DNA of 64,000 nt from NCBI RefSeq assembly GCF_014805625.2, contig NW_024003855.1:310001-374000 (forward strand), given 5' to 3'. This stretch comes from Glossina fuscipes. Lineage: Eukaryota > Arthropoda > Insecta > Diptera > Glossinidae. Of the stretch, positions 36,401 to 48,580 are shown in pieces. Position 1 is the stretch's first letter. Each line of letters begins with the position of its first letter. Below the pieces are notes generated by a model, which saw only the letters and a list, made by a program, of their open reading frames with translations, was not told the origin of the DNA and did no database searches. The position numbers and the translations under genes were made by a program.

Positions 36401-37940
36401 ACCTAGAATCACAACCATTGAATATATATAAATATATGAATGACAAACAAATTAAAAAATATTTACATTTGTTCTTCTATCATATAACTATTATATAATA
36501 TTATTTTCTTCTATTAAATAATAACAACGAGACTAATAAATTGGACTATTCCCCCCATAACTAGCAAAATTAAAAACAATAGGGAACAATAACAAATCAT
36601 AACACTTCTGCTTATTTGAACTAAAACATAAAAGCTGTTTAACCCACGATGGCGTAAAACATTGTCAGCAAAGTTATATTTATAGAATTTCCAGTCGATT
36701 AGATTAAATTTTCATTTTAATTATAATCATCATAAGATTTTCAGTATGTACATTTTTAAATGAGACCACTGAAACGTAAGTGATCGGTGTATATAATTTG
36801 TTAGGTGAATCCTTACCATCATTGCGGCACGCAACGCAGAAAGAACGTAGATCAATTGTTTGAAGAAATAATACAAATGTCAGCTTCATTAATTTACAAA
36901 ATGCAGTAAGAACGACTTTATTTAATACCTTTAACGAGATGTGTATATTCAAGCGGGTGTCGTTTGTTACATCAGGAAGTGACCATTTCTTTTTTGGCAA
37001 ACTTTGCAAATCCGTTTAATGGCCTGTGGTTTACGTACCGTAAAAGTGAGTAACTACATCATCAACAGTTGACTTGTTCGTTAACTTATCGGAGATGATA
37101 ACCAGCTGCTAATTTAGGGATTTTGACAGCAACACTTAAATTAAAATAAAAATTTGGCTCTTTTTTCTGTTTTTTCATTTACACATGAATTACGGCAACA
37201 AAATTCAGACGAAAGTCTCACTCGATCCAACCAAACCAACGAAAATAAATTTTCGGATGCTTGATTATCAATAAATTTGTCGAAAAGATGAATAACCTTT
37301 TTGACGAAATACCTGTTTGAAAATTAAACTACAACACTTCGCAGTAGTTTTCTCGCCAAACAGTAGGTGAAAAGAAATCAAAGTTATTGGAAGCGCACTG
37401 GTATTTGAAAGGCCTCATTGTTATATATAAAAGCACGGTAAAAACATTTGAGGTTTTTGTAATCATAATAACATCCATAATAAATTTTGTGGAGAATATT
37501 TTTAACGTGTCTGGAGAGGTAATTTTTATTTTTTTTGTAAATTTTCGCTCTTTGTTAGGAAATAATTTAACTAAATAACAGAAATTAATTTAATTAAATA
37601 ACAGAAAGACTGCAACTGACGAGTAAACAAGGAGTTGTGGGCGAGTAGTCATTGAAAGTAAATTGCCAATTAAGTAGTCAGGAAATCCGTGACGAAATTT
37701 GTATAAAAGAAAACCACTTTAATATTGTTTTGATGATGAAGCAGTCGCAGTGACAATAGCGGAGTCAGCCGATCATACCCAGAGGTATTTTTCAGTATAT
37801 ACTATTTATGCAGCTACCTTAAACAAGTGCCCTGTAAAAAATATTTGCTGATTTAGAGTATACTGATACAAATACAAAACAGTTCAAATTGCTTAAGCTA
37901 GGGTTAAGGACTAGTTTTAATATTTTACTCATTTATTTGT
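36401..37940. other. Non-coding stretch
   Basis: No supported gene. A 101-codon minus frame (37009-36704) has no family motif and is low in coding signal. AT-rich throughout. Confidence 0.4.
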
Positions 37941-38450
37941 TTAACACTAAACCTACCGACATTTCATGTATACCTATTTCTACCATGAGCGGTCAAATGA
38001 CCGCTTCAAAAAAACTTATGTAAAGTAGGTACTAAATAAAATATTTTTCTGATGCTACAATAAAAACTCGATCCCCGCTTTTTGATGTTGTATGTTTTAT
38101 TTACTTTTATGCATTTTCATCATTTTTTACAAATTACAGCATTTTGTATTGCACATTTTCCACATACGTATTTTTTACATTTTATGCAAATTTTGTTTGT
38201 TTTGCTGACTTTACAATATCTTATTTGACAAGATCTCCGTTCAGAACAAACAGTATTTGTATTTATTATTGTTTTTGACGAGCATTCTTTGCTTATCTGT
38301 TTCTCTTTCTGATATTCGGTCCCAAGCTCTTCTGCCAATTGAAATGAAAACTCTTGCCTCGATATTTCCTCACCCGTCGTTTCTTTATATAAAATCCAAG
38401 CATTTATCGCGACTAAATGTGAGATATTGAAAAATACCTGATTTTATTAT
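37941..38450 (-). mobile_element. piggyBac element end with transposase C-terminus
   Basis: TTAA (37941-37944) is followed by CACTAAACCTACC and the subterminal GAGCGGTCAAATGACCGC, the same end as the MITE at 1917-2180. Reading leftward from about 38450, the minus strand encodes the end of a piggyBac transposase: FFNISHLVAINAWILYK, then EEISRQEFSFQLAEELG, and the C-terminal Cys-rich domain (CQIRYC...CIKCKKYVCGKC). This Cys-rich module is typical of piggyBac and follows the catalytic core. The core DDE region and the other end are absent, so it is a truncated copy. Confidence 0.85.
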
Positions 38451-38639
38451 AATATGGGCCCACGTAGAATAACTACTCATGTGTGATACAGAAAACTGGA
38501 CAAAATATGTAAGAAAAAATTAATGAATGTATAAATGAAATAAGTAAATTAGATAAACATAAATATAATAATCTACATCTATTTTTTTAAATTATAAACA
38601 AGTGAGAAAATTATGTTCGGTCGTGATCGAATCTCTTAT

Positions 38640-39415
38640 ACTCATTACCGTAATCCTAAAAGAGACAAAAAAACACAACTAACACACACACAACCGATAT
38701 AGATCCAAGTTGCAAGTGAACCCGTAACACATTCAAAACATGCAAATGCTTGGCTACAGATAACAGTAAACAACATCAGCTAATTTTCGAATTATAATAA
38801 GATGCCAAGATTGCAAGGTAGTTTAAATACGACATAGGCAAATCGCGCGTATTAAGCAAAGTTGTTTTGATAGACTTAAAAGATCCAGATATTGAGCTTA
38901 AGAAATAGACATCATTTGGGTTTCTGCAAACAACTCTAAACGGGTTAAATAGCTCATAATTATGTTTACATTGACTCAGCTTAACGAATGCTTAAATGAA
39001 GTGCCTAGAGAAGCAGTTAGGGACATTAAAGCTTATGTCACCAAGAACTGTGGTCGAATCGATAATACCATTAATTAACTTAATTAAGAAGGAGACATCA
39101 AGAATAAATCTACGCTTCTTAAATGACGGGAAGGACAAGAAGAACAAAGGCAACCTATTTTCATAAGGAAGCAAACAAACAATTCCTAAGAGCAAACAGC
39201 AAAAATTGCTTTTGAACGCAACTGAATCTACATAACACTTATGGGAGGCAGACCACACAACCGAGGCATACTCAAGTATTGGTCTAACTAAGCACACGTA
39301 TAGCTTTTTCATAAGTGAAGGATCTTTCAGCTCTATGGGCCACCTCTTAATGAAACTAAGCGCGCACCTAGCTTTACTTAAGGAGAGCTCAATGCGTAAA
39401 TTGAAACGTAATCCT
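38640..39415 (-). mobile_element. LINE-A copy D: RT C-terminus and 3' UTR
   Basis: 5'-truncated copy. The minus strand reads LVRPILEYASVVWSASHKCY (39290-39230) and SFLIKLINGIIDST, then the 3' UTR (38980-38640) aligns with copy B around GGGTTCACTTGCAA. A short deletion removes part of the IESVQKQF-LRNLGW block. It is non-functional. Confidence 0.85.
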
Positions 39416-40058
39416 TGGCCGTTTTCTAGGCAATATCTTTTTTTTCCTAATGGGAGAATGTTTGCTACAGATACTACACAGTTGCCTAGATGGACAGATA
39501 GACATACGAATAGACGAACATGCTAAGATGTAATCAAAATTTTAAATTGGCCACATATCTATGTACTTAATGGGGATTTTAACACTTCTTTCTATAAAGG
39601 TATAAAGGAAGACGTATTCAATTCTTCTAATTTTTCCCCAGATATTACATAAGCGAACATGCGTAAATTGATTTGATGCTGGTCAAGAATATATATACTT
39701 TGTGCGGTCTCTGAAGCTTCCTCCAAACAAACGTTTTGACAAAATGCATACACACCTCATAATTTAATGATGGCTTTAAAAATTCCTCATATTTCTTGAC
39801 ATTAAAATTTTCATTGCAATTTGTCGAAGAATATTGCGAACATAAAATCTAAAATTCTTCAAAAAACTACGAAAAGAAAACTGTTTCTTCTTTACGTAAA
39901 TATTATTTAATATATTAGTTTGGGGAAAAAGAAATCCATTATTTTTTCGGTAGATAGCTGCACTGATAGATTTCTCATAAAGTATCGATCAAACAATTTC
40001 AGATTTATGCTCGTTGGAAAGGTGACATTTCGCAGTAAAAAATATATAAAATAATATA
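39416..40058. other. Non-coding stretch
   Basis: Nothing recognised between LINE-A copy D and the MITE. Confidence 0.4.
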
Positions 40059-40480
40059 CAGTCAAACCTGTTTTTATGCGGTATGTCAAAGCTTCACGAA
40101 ATAGCAAGAAAGTGCTTTCCAAACAAAATAAATAATTAAAGTACACATTGAAACATTTAAAAAAATTTTAATTTCTAATTTTAAACAAGGAGAAATTTTC
40201 AAAATGTACATATTGAAATTGGCTGATGCAATATATGCATAAGAACATTGAGCATGCCTAATGAAATAGGCTGATGCAATAGGTATGAAAATGGCTGTTG
40301 CAATGTGTACATACACACTGATAGCAAAAAAAGTGATGCCAACACAGTTCAGATTGACCTAACCTCTCGGCGAAATTCAATGTGTCGATATTCATATACC
40401 GCACAAAAAAAGAATCGCACAAAAAGAATCGCACAAAAAAAAGCGCATAAAAAAAGACCGCACAAAAACAGGTTTGAGTG
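40059..40480. mobile_element. pogo/Tigger-like MITE, TA target duplication
   Basis: A 422-bp element bounded by TA on both sides (40057-40058, 40481-40482). The inverted ends are CAGTCAAACCTGTTTTTATG on the left and, read inward, CACTCAAACCTGTTTTTGTG on the right, about 25 bp with few mismatches and both continuing into CGGT. The TA duplication and CAGTCAAACCTG-type ends fit the pogo/Tigger branch of Tc1/mariner. Inside are two tandem arrays: GAAAT-GGCTGATGCAAT-like units (40213-40310) and CGCACAAAAA-AGAAT-like units (40399-40470). No transposase is present. Confidence 0.8.
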
Positions 40481-41261
40481 TAGTATATGTATATATATAT
40501 ATATATCTGTCCATTTACACTTCATCAATTTCCGTTCGTCTATATACATGTACATATATATATGTACAACACTTATCTCATTTGAATGAACCACTTCCAT
40601 GAACTGCAGCTGTTGTCAACCATATCCTCGATAAAAAGAAGGGCTTCATCTTGTCGCACATTACCTCGTAAATATATTTTCCTTAGAATCGTAGTCTTGA
40701 CATTTCAGTTTTGACACGTACGATTACTGCTATCTAGTTCCTTTAAGTCAAATTTGTTCATTTGCGCCTATTCTTACGTAAAATCAAGTCCCCATTTTTA
40801 CGTTTCTTATTCGTTCGTGATAATGGTATACTTCATTAGGTTCGAGTTTCAATGCATACATTTCAATGATTTGTTTTAATAGTTTGTTGTTTTAAATTTG
40901 TTTTATTTAATACTTCTATAGATATAAGTTTTAAATAACACTTTTAGTGATATATCTTCACTTAGCTTTTATTCATATTACATATATTTATTTATTACAT
41001 ATGATTTAATCTTAGATTTTAGCTAATTACTATTCAAGCCGTTTTTAGTTTTAACCAATTACATCTCACGTGATATATTCGTAAGCAGTTTAAAGTCTTT
41101 AATTTTTACCATTATTAATAGTATTTTTTTACACTTGTTATAGTTTTTTCGGCAAAAAAATTAAAAAGTACAAATTCCATTGAACACAATTTCTTCGAAA
41201 CAATCTCACGATCTCTTCGACTCCGCTGCTTATACCAATCCGTTCATGTTTGAGTCTGTTA
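40481..41261. other. Non-coding stretch including a dispersed repeat
   Basis: 40960-41120 is a diverged second copy of the repeat at 17890-18075. Simple AT repeats occur near 40490-40506 and 40548-40565. No gene recognised. Confidence 0.45.
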
Positions 41262-41432
41262 ATACTTTAGTCAGCATGATATGTAATAACGAGAACCAAT
41301 ACATAAAGCAAAACGCACCCTTATATCATACATACGGACTTTGGACATACTTTAGTCAGCATGATATGTAATAACGAGAACCTATTACATAAAGCAAAAC
41401 GCACTCTTATATCATACACACGGACTTTGGAC
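41262..41432 (+). repeat. Tandem duplication, 85-bp unit
   Basis: Units 41262-41346 and 41347-41432 are nearly identical (they differ at about four positions, including one inserted base). Both contain ACTTTAGTCAGCATGATATG and CATAAAGCAAAACGCAC. The high identity marks a recent duplication. Confidence 0.95.
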
Positions 41433-42299
41433 ATATTGTTTCTATTGTTATAATTCTTTTCTTTTCTTTCGCTTTTGTCTAAAAAATAAACTTTAGCTAA
41501 GAAAAGGAATTATAAAAAGAAAATGACTTAGTGTTATTCTGCTATTTCATAGGCCATTGTCCTCTTGGCGTGGAAGATAAAAAGCACAGACCCACAGAAT
41601 CTCCCTACATTATTATACGCAGACGTTAAGCAAGGCTTATTACCGTCTTCCGACGACTACCCGGTGAATCTGTGTTCTATTGTCCTGGTAAAAAGTGCTA
41701 ATAAAGCGTACTGCAAACAATTATGGAAGAAGTTAATCATCCGAGGATGAAGACACCTCCCTAAAGAATTGTTTTAAAGAATTTGATAGAGAGTTCACTT
41801 TCTTGTTTTGATTCAAAGAGCATTACTTAACCCACCATTATCCTGACTAATGCTTCTAACTTAGAAAAGCTAACTACAGCAGAAATAATCGGCAAAACAT
41901 ATGCAATACATTTAATCGAAACAATACAGATTTATTGGTATTATTATGATTATTTAATAGAAGCATACATTTGTATGTAACAGAAACGTGTCGGATTTAT
42001 CAATTACCCCTATAAAACCAATATGAAAAATGCAGCTAGAAATTACCAAAAATGGTCTGAAATTATAAGTAATAGGCAATTTTAATTACTAGCAGAAAAT
42101 AAAAGGAATTGTCAAAAACCGAATGGAAATTTTTTCGTGGCTAATAAAGTGAAAACAAATAATATGAAGGTTTAACCACACATGAATGTGCAAAGCAAGA
42201 GTAAAATATTAAGTGAAAGTATATATTTAAATTAAACAGATACAAAATTGAATAAAAGTATATGCTTAAGCTAAACACTATATATAGGAAGATGTGAAA
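41433..42299. other. Non-coding stretch with a short unassigned frame
   Basis: A plus-strand frame (41565-41750, 61 codons, DPQNLPTLLYADVKQGLLPS) looks coding-like in composition but has no recognised relatives, no upstream context and ends in a stop. It could be a relic of a mobile element. Confidence 0.3.
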
Positions 42300-45200
42300 A
42301 AAGAATAATAAAAACAAAGTAACTTAAAATAATAATTCATGTGTAAATAAATAAGAAAGAAAGAAAAAAAAAATATGAACACAGCTAGCACAGAAGCACA
42401 GCCACAGCAAGAACAGATCAAGGTTGCATGTGCACCCCTAAACCATTGCAAACATGCATAAGCTTGGCAAACGACAATGTTAACAACACCATTTAGGTTT
42501 CGAAATAAAAAAAAGAATGCAAGTTTAAATACGACGTAGATAAATCGCGCGTAATTAACAAAGTTGCTTTAATAGACTCCAAAGAATCCGATATTGAAAC
42601 ATTGATTTTATGGAAATCATAAGATTTAGTTGTAAAAATTAAATTAGGAAAGTTACAGAAGTTCAACAAACCTTCATGTATTAAACGAAAGAAAATTCCC
42701 AATGCTAGATGTTAAGGATCCTCATGTAAACTAAAAGATGGACAACGATTTACACTAATCTCAGGGAAATTAGCAAAGCAGAGATCGAGCAGTCTACCAT
42801 TACAATTATGGATACGGTTGTATTGAACTAAATTATCATCAAATAATTCGTTAAAAAACACAACTACTCTATCAGATGTTGAGGTAGGAATTAAACAGCC
42901 AAAATAATCATTGTTACACTAAGTGACTTGAGGCAAATTGAAGTCTCCCAACGCAACAACAAGGCGGCCTGTTTCTTATATATAAAGATATCAAAATTTG
43001 GGAAAATATAGGAGAAGGTTATAAATAGTTGTTTATTAGGCATTGTCACTCGAATAGCGATAAATTCAACGGCCGGAATAGAGGGAAATTCAATTTAATA
43101 AGACGGGACTGACGCAGATACGGCAATTAAAACACCACCACCAATGCGATTCAATCGGTCCTTTCTGAGAAACTCGAACGAGTTATGGAAAAGTTCCGAC
43201 GGATGTAGATCAGGCTTTAACCAAGTTTCAGTGATGGTCAAGCAGGAAAACCCCGTGCTCACTGAATTAAGGAAAGTAGAACGAATTTTTGAATTTAGGC
43301 CTCTAAGATATTGATAACTGAAAGTTAATGAGCCTGAAGAAAGATGTACTTTTTTGGGGGAGAAAGAGCTACTGCAATAGTATTACGGGCTCGATCTCCT
43401 TAATTATGGTGTAACAAGTCTTCTTTTCGGGGTACATTCAGGGTTACCCAGGAAGCCCCTTTCCAAGAAAATCTATACAAAAAAAACTCTTGGACCTTCG
43501 AATTCTCGTTCTTATATATTTATTTACAAGGAATTTACAGTTGGATGAGCAATTTTTAATAGGAGGGGAAGAAAACCAGCGTGGTGATTTGTGACCCGAC
43601 TCGTGTTTGAAACTTTTCACGTTTTTGTCCGCCCCGAGAGATCATTTTCCACGTTTTGTCTGTACCGCGAGATTCTGCAAAAAGTACACCGCAGGAGTTA
43701 TAGCGGCCAACATCCGGCCTATAGGGCCACTCGTCCGTCCCTACCTATATTCTAATTGTTTTTATTGTCCCTAACCGTTTCACGTCGCTGAAGATGGCGA
43801 CTAAGCTGAGCCTGCCATCCCCTATCCGTAAAATCAAAAAAAATAGCCCAGCGGATTGCAACTTGTTCATCGAGAGAATTCATGATATGCTTCCCTAAGA
43901 AAATATAAGACATGGTTATGCTTATGTATATTACTTATATGTATATTACTCATACATATATTATTGCTAGGCATATTTTTCTGTTACGGAGACATAGCAT
44001 ATTATAAGCGGAGTACCCATACAACGTATATTGCACAGTCCAGATACAATGAGTTTTCGTCTTGTCTTTTTCTTTCTTCTCTATATACATTTTCCTTTTT
44101 ACATGAACCTAAATTGCCAAAGGTTTGTGCGGGAGAGGGATGATAAAGGAACATCCAAGAGAAGGTATGTCAGGGAATGGTCAACCGAGGGATATTTAGT
44201 CATTAGCGTGGGTCTAAGGGTAGACACTTGTGCGGACGGATTTATTATCAGCAATGCAGACGCTTTCTTACAAAGGATCCAACTGGACGCAATGGTTTAT
44301 TTAACAAAATTTCCACGTTTTCAGTGGGAACTAGCATTTTAAAAGATGAGATTGCTTTTGATTGAGATGGTGCCAATTTGAATATGATAACACGCTTTAA
44401 ATTGACTGATGGGACTTTCGCCGCCAGATAACTTTTTTGTTATTCACAAAAGTATCAGGTGTCAGTCTTAACAGAAATATTGCCTTTCCGGGAGGAACTG
44501 CCTTCAAGCAAATGTTATCTATCATTATCTATTAGAAACGGAAGGGATCACAGGTGAGTAGTTTTGAGTTGGGGAGAATATAGGAGGGTTTGCAAAAGCA
44601 GCTTGTGCAGCCTGCCAAGAATGGTGACCATCGTTCACACGTGCCAATTCACGTTAACGCAGCCAGGGGAAGAGGAGGATTTATCTTTTTTTTTATTAGT
44701 TTCAGGCGATGACGGCTGAGTAGAGTCTGTGACGCCACTGGGAGGAGATACCCTTACCACTTCAGCATAGCTAAAATCAGAAGGACTTCCTGGCTTATTT
44801 GTAACATTTTCACCATCGTTCATAGCAGACATTGTGGAAGCGCTAACTTGAATAAACGAATCAAACTTGGGAGAACTCGAAGGTGACGTACCACACGCCA
44901 CGCTCCGAGTAGCTTTTTGCCAGCTGGGGAAGAAGATAAATGCTCAACATAACGACACTCATCGAACGTAGTCTTAATTTTTTCGAACTTATCACACAAG
45001 AAGCCAAGATTTTCGCTCAGATCTGAGAAACTCTCTGTGAAGAGTTTGTTGAAACCAATGTCCCGCTTACTACAGTCAGGACATAACCACCGTAATCCTC
45101 TTGAGGGATGAGGATTGTATCTGGTGCTCGGCCATTAATACCAGCACACTCTGCATGGCAAAAACGTTCGCAGAGCCAGGACGAGATGAATCCTTCAGAT

Positions 45201-45310
45201 TCTGGTGTAAATAAACAATTCATGTCCAGTGAAACACGACAGAAAGAGATTATGAAGAAAAAAAAGAACAAAAAAGTAAGATTACACGATACAAAAATTG
45301 TCAGCAAATT
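42300..45310 (-). mobile_element. LINE-A copy E: ORF1 with PHD-like finger, endonuclease, RT deleted, interrupted
   Basis: Two parts, 45310-44272 and 43404-42300, are separated by foreign sequence. The right part holds ORF1: SWLCERFCHAECAGING (about 45190-45140), a PHD-like Cys/His finger followed by APDTI, then helical sequence and the SDFSYAEVVRVSPP linker (44760) also seen in copy C. The left part holds endonuclease sequence (43330-42600) in broken frames. Near 42597 the endonuclease end (KSYDFHKINVSISD) joins directly and in frame to the extreme RT C-terminus (SLESIKATLLITRDL), so nearly all of RT is missing. The 3' UTR aligns with copy B. ORF1 PHD fingers are known in CR1-type LINEs, which supports that clade. 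Confidence 0.82.
43405..44271. mobile_element. Foreign insert splitting LINE-A copy E
   Basis: Copy C runs continuously through the matching point (33858-33905), whereas copy E is interrupted from about 43405 to 44271. The insert contains no recognised coding motif; a 103-codon plus frame at 44031-44342 crosses the right edge and is probably spurious. The insert could be a solo LTR or a composite, since it holds TGTTACGGAG (about 43991), a start seen in some BEL-type LTRs. No clear target duplication was found. Confidence 0.5.
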
Positions 45311-47070
45311 AAGCTAAACTTCTCACCTCCGTTGACGTTGTAAATACAGATCGAAAGCAAAACAAACTGTAAAGAAAGATTACCAGAAAAAAGAGAGACT
45401 TTTACTAAGAACTTGTATTGTTGCACAAAACTAAAGTGTATTTCATGTAAAAAATTAATATATTTCATATAACTCAAATTAAACACTTTATTCTGTTGAA
45501 GATTTTTATACTTTAGACTCGAATAAAGCAAAACAGCTAAGAGATACGTACACTAAGAAATTGCAATATTTCTTGTAATGAATTAAAACGCAACTACAAC
45601 GCGCGCGCGGGGTTGTATTTTCTACTTTTAAAATTGGTATTTTGCACATTTTCATATCTGTTTAAGTATGCATATTAGAGATTAACACTAAGCAAACGAA
45701 CGATATCTTTTGTGTTTATTTTTCTACTACAGCTGCTATTTTTTGTAAACATAACTGTATAACAAATTTTCGTGGCAACTATTCTTAAAAAATGCACTTG
45801 CAAATTGTTCAAAACATTAACTAGATTGCTTTAGTCTCATTTGACATTTGAAATTGTGGTTAACAGCTGTTGTGCATATTTGAAAAAAAAAAAATTGGAA
45901 ATCATCCAACTATTTGGGTGTAATCAAGTATCTCTTAGTTAACATTCGCTCGCGGCGAAGCTTCCAGTTATTGTCGTTGTCATCCTTCATATCGAATGCA
46001 AAGGCAGCAAAAAGAATTATCATTGTTTACATAACGTTAGTTACTTATAAACAAACAAATGTGGAGCTTGCCTTTTATTTTTCCAAAATAAATACCAAAT
46101 AATAGTAGTGATACAGATTACGAAGAATAGAGGTTGTCCTTTTTTCATTATCGAATCGAACGAGAGTTAATGAAAGGTACGTAATCAGTGCGCTGAATGC
46201 TTTCACGTACGTGAATTAAAACTAAATGAAAAACGAACGCGAAAGCTAACTTTCAGACACATGATTATCTGCTGTTTTAAATTAACATATATACAAGAAA
46301 ATTTATCCCGAAAATTCTTTTAAAGTTAAATTTATAAGAAAAGCATCGAAAAAGCTTAAATGTTTAAAAAAGAAGTAAAATATTGTTAAATAAAATTTAT
46401 AATAAATCGAATAGTTAGTTAAATAAAGTTAGTAAAAGTTTAAATGTTTGAAATATAAATAAAATATTGGTAAATAATGTTTATAAATAATTGAGTAGTA
46501 GTTAATCAAAAGTTCGAAACTAACCAATCCCTAAATCTTAGGTGGTGTTTTAATTAAAAAGGAAGATTGTGAGAGAAATGATTGTACAGCTTTAAACGCT
46601 AACTAATGAGTTCCTGATGTGTTAGGTAGCAAATGACAGACAATACCAAAGCTTAACAGCTGTGCTTATCAACGTGAATAAAGCGTAAAGAAACTGTGTG
46701 CTATTTGAACCCAACTATGCTTTTAAATTAGTTTTAAAATGGTATCAGTTTCTTCAGAATAAAATTACGTTACGTGTGCTTGTCATGAAACTCTTTTTCT
46801 TTCCTCGCCGCGGAGGATTTAAATCTTTTCTTTAGACAAAGGAAGAGAAAAAAAAAACAAATAGAAAAAAAATCAAACTAAAAGAACGAAAAGGTCCGGT
46901 CGGTTTCCTGCTGTGCGTCTGTCACCAGTGAGTCAGTCGGTCATCGTCTAGCGTCGGCCCTACATGGCCACCATACGCACGCCCCTACACCTCAGTCACA
47001 GCGGTGGCAGCGCACGCTTAGCCACTCATGGGGAACAACAAACTTAGATAGCTTAAAAAAAATAACTTAC
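45311..47070. other. Non-coding stretch left of the Gln/His-rich exon
   Basis: Includes a (GC)-rich short run at 45601-45609 and a diverged tandem pair near 46358-46515. The right side (46880-47040) is richer in GC and could be intronic or regulatory sequence of the adjoining minus-strand gene. No exon was identified. Confidence 0.4.
46358..46515. repeat. Diverged tandem duplication, about 80-bp unit
   Basis: Two units (46358-46438, 46439-46515) share TTAAATGTTT, AAAATATTG-TAAATAA, AATAGTTAGTTAA-like and AAAAGT segments in the same order. Confidence 0.6.
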
Positions 47071-47390
47071 AGTACAAGTATGGTGGTGGTGGTGATGGTG
47101 ATCGTTCACTTGATGAATATCATCACTTTCACTGTCGGCTGCAGCTATCACAATGCTACCAATAAACTGTTGCTGTTGTTGTTGCTTCTGCCGTTCTACT
47201 GGTGAATCTTTAACAACTGCGGGCGAATGCTTCGCAGGATAACCAAAGGCTGAGAATGGTTGATGTGACACCCTATCGGTAATTGTTGGCTGTTGCCGTA
47301 AACGCTGTTGATAATTAACACGTCGTTGTTGCTGTTGCTGTTCACCTTCTTTTAATTTTATTTGTTTCTTTTGCACTATTTCCGTTACTC
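47071..47390 (-). CDS. Host exon encoding Gln- and His-rich protein, product unknown
   Basis: The minus strand is open from about 47390 to a near-perfect splice donor ACT|GTAAGT at 47071/47070. It encodes two Gln runs (near 47340 and 47185), a mixed segment PTITDRVSHQPFSAFGYPAK and SPAVVKDSPVER, an acidic DSESDDIH and a run of seven His. Such runs are common in fly regulatory and neuronal proteins, but I do not recognise the gene. No ATG exists in the frame, so this is an internal exon or its 5' end lies upstream. The best acceptor (ATTAAG|GAG near 47390) is poor because an A-rich tract precedes it. Repeat lengths may be polymorphic. Confidence 0.6.
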
Positions 47391-47411
47391 CTTAATTAAT
47401 TCTGTTTTCTT

Positions 47412-47446
<35 letters not shown>

Positions 47447-48580
47447 GACAGAAAAAGTCTTCCGATCTCAAATTTGAATGCCTGCGAGAAATGTACCTCT
47501 TTTATTACATTTTACATTTTTGTTTTTCAGATCTTTTTATAATCATATAACGCGTTCTCAATTTTAGAAATTTCATCAAATTATTTTTTTGCGCTTCTTA
47601 CTTTAATTGTCACTTTAACTTCACTTGTCCCTTTATATGTAGCGAATTGCCCGATGGGAAAAGAAAACTGTACACGTTTGTAACCAAAATTTATTTCGTT
47701 TTAGAAAAAAAGGAATGCACACGAATATTAACAATTTTACTGATTTTAAATCAAAATAACTCCAATTTCTTCTGAAATTACCATTGTCTTATAATAAATT
47801 TTCAGTTATTTTTACTGCTTTAGACCTTTAGACCTTTAATAAATTTCGGGATCTTTAATGGTTATTGCGCAAATGACTTCTAATGATTGATGCTTCGTTT
47901 CTAATCCATATGTGCCGAATAGAGAAAACATTTTGTTAATTTTTGCTCCTTAATTTTTTTGTTTTTTTTTTTTATTCTTTTAATTGCTTTCAGTTGTTTA
48001 CATTTTTGTTGCTTTCGATTTCTTCTAAGCTTGCGTATAAAATACAATGTTTGAATCTTTTTTGATAATTATTCATATGCATGGGTTTGAGGTATGCAAC
48101 ACAAACTTATGTCTAGAATTTGACTTTTGTTAGTAAAGTTCTTTCCTTGAATAAATCTTCATATGTACGTAGGTGCAGTAGCACACAATGGGAAGTTTCC
48201 TTTTCTTCATATTGGAATCGAAAAAAAACAACGCGAATCTCCATCACATCAAATTGTACTTCTCCAACGTTTCCCCCTTTTTTTTTTGTCTATTTAATTA
48301 CAATTGCATTATTTGCTTAATGAAGGCAAAGTAGGGAAAACCAACAACCCATACTCTTTGATATCACCTTTTTCACTTAAACACACAACAAATAAAAGGT
48401 AAGCACTATGTGAAATGTTAACAGAACTGCTGTAAATAACAAGAACCGCACTCAGCGAGAGCCTGACTCCGACTGACTTCAACTCAGAACTATCCCCTCT
48501 GACTTCAATTTTTGAAACGCAGACAGACTTCTCCTTTTTACTTCATTTCCCTCTTTTTCTTCCTGTTGCTCTCTCTCTAT
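47391..48580. other. Stretch upstream of the Gln/His-rich exon, simple repeats
   Basis: A T homopolymer of more than 30 bases lies at 47412-47442. No exon recognised. Around 48460-48510 CTGACTTCAA recurs twice. This part could be intron or 5' flank of the minus-strand gene. Confidence 0.4.

Noticed and set aside
36704..37009. 101-codon minus-strand open frame
   Set aside because: No recognisable motif and no supporting exon signals.
40349..40589. Opposed open frames rich in Lys or Cys/Phe over 40349-40600
   Set aside because: They run through A-rich tandem repeats of the MITE and TA microsatellites.
45688..45700. TTAACACTAAGC as a further piggyBac end
   Set aside because: Only the first 9 bases agree with the piggyBac end, and no subterminal motif or partner end follows.
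48460..48510. Repeated CTGACTTCAA suspected as regulatory motif
   Set aside because: Only two copies in pyrimidine-rich sequence; not enough to call a site.
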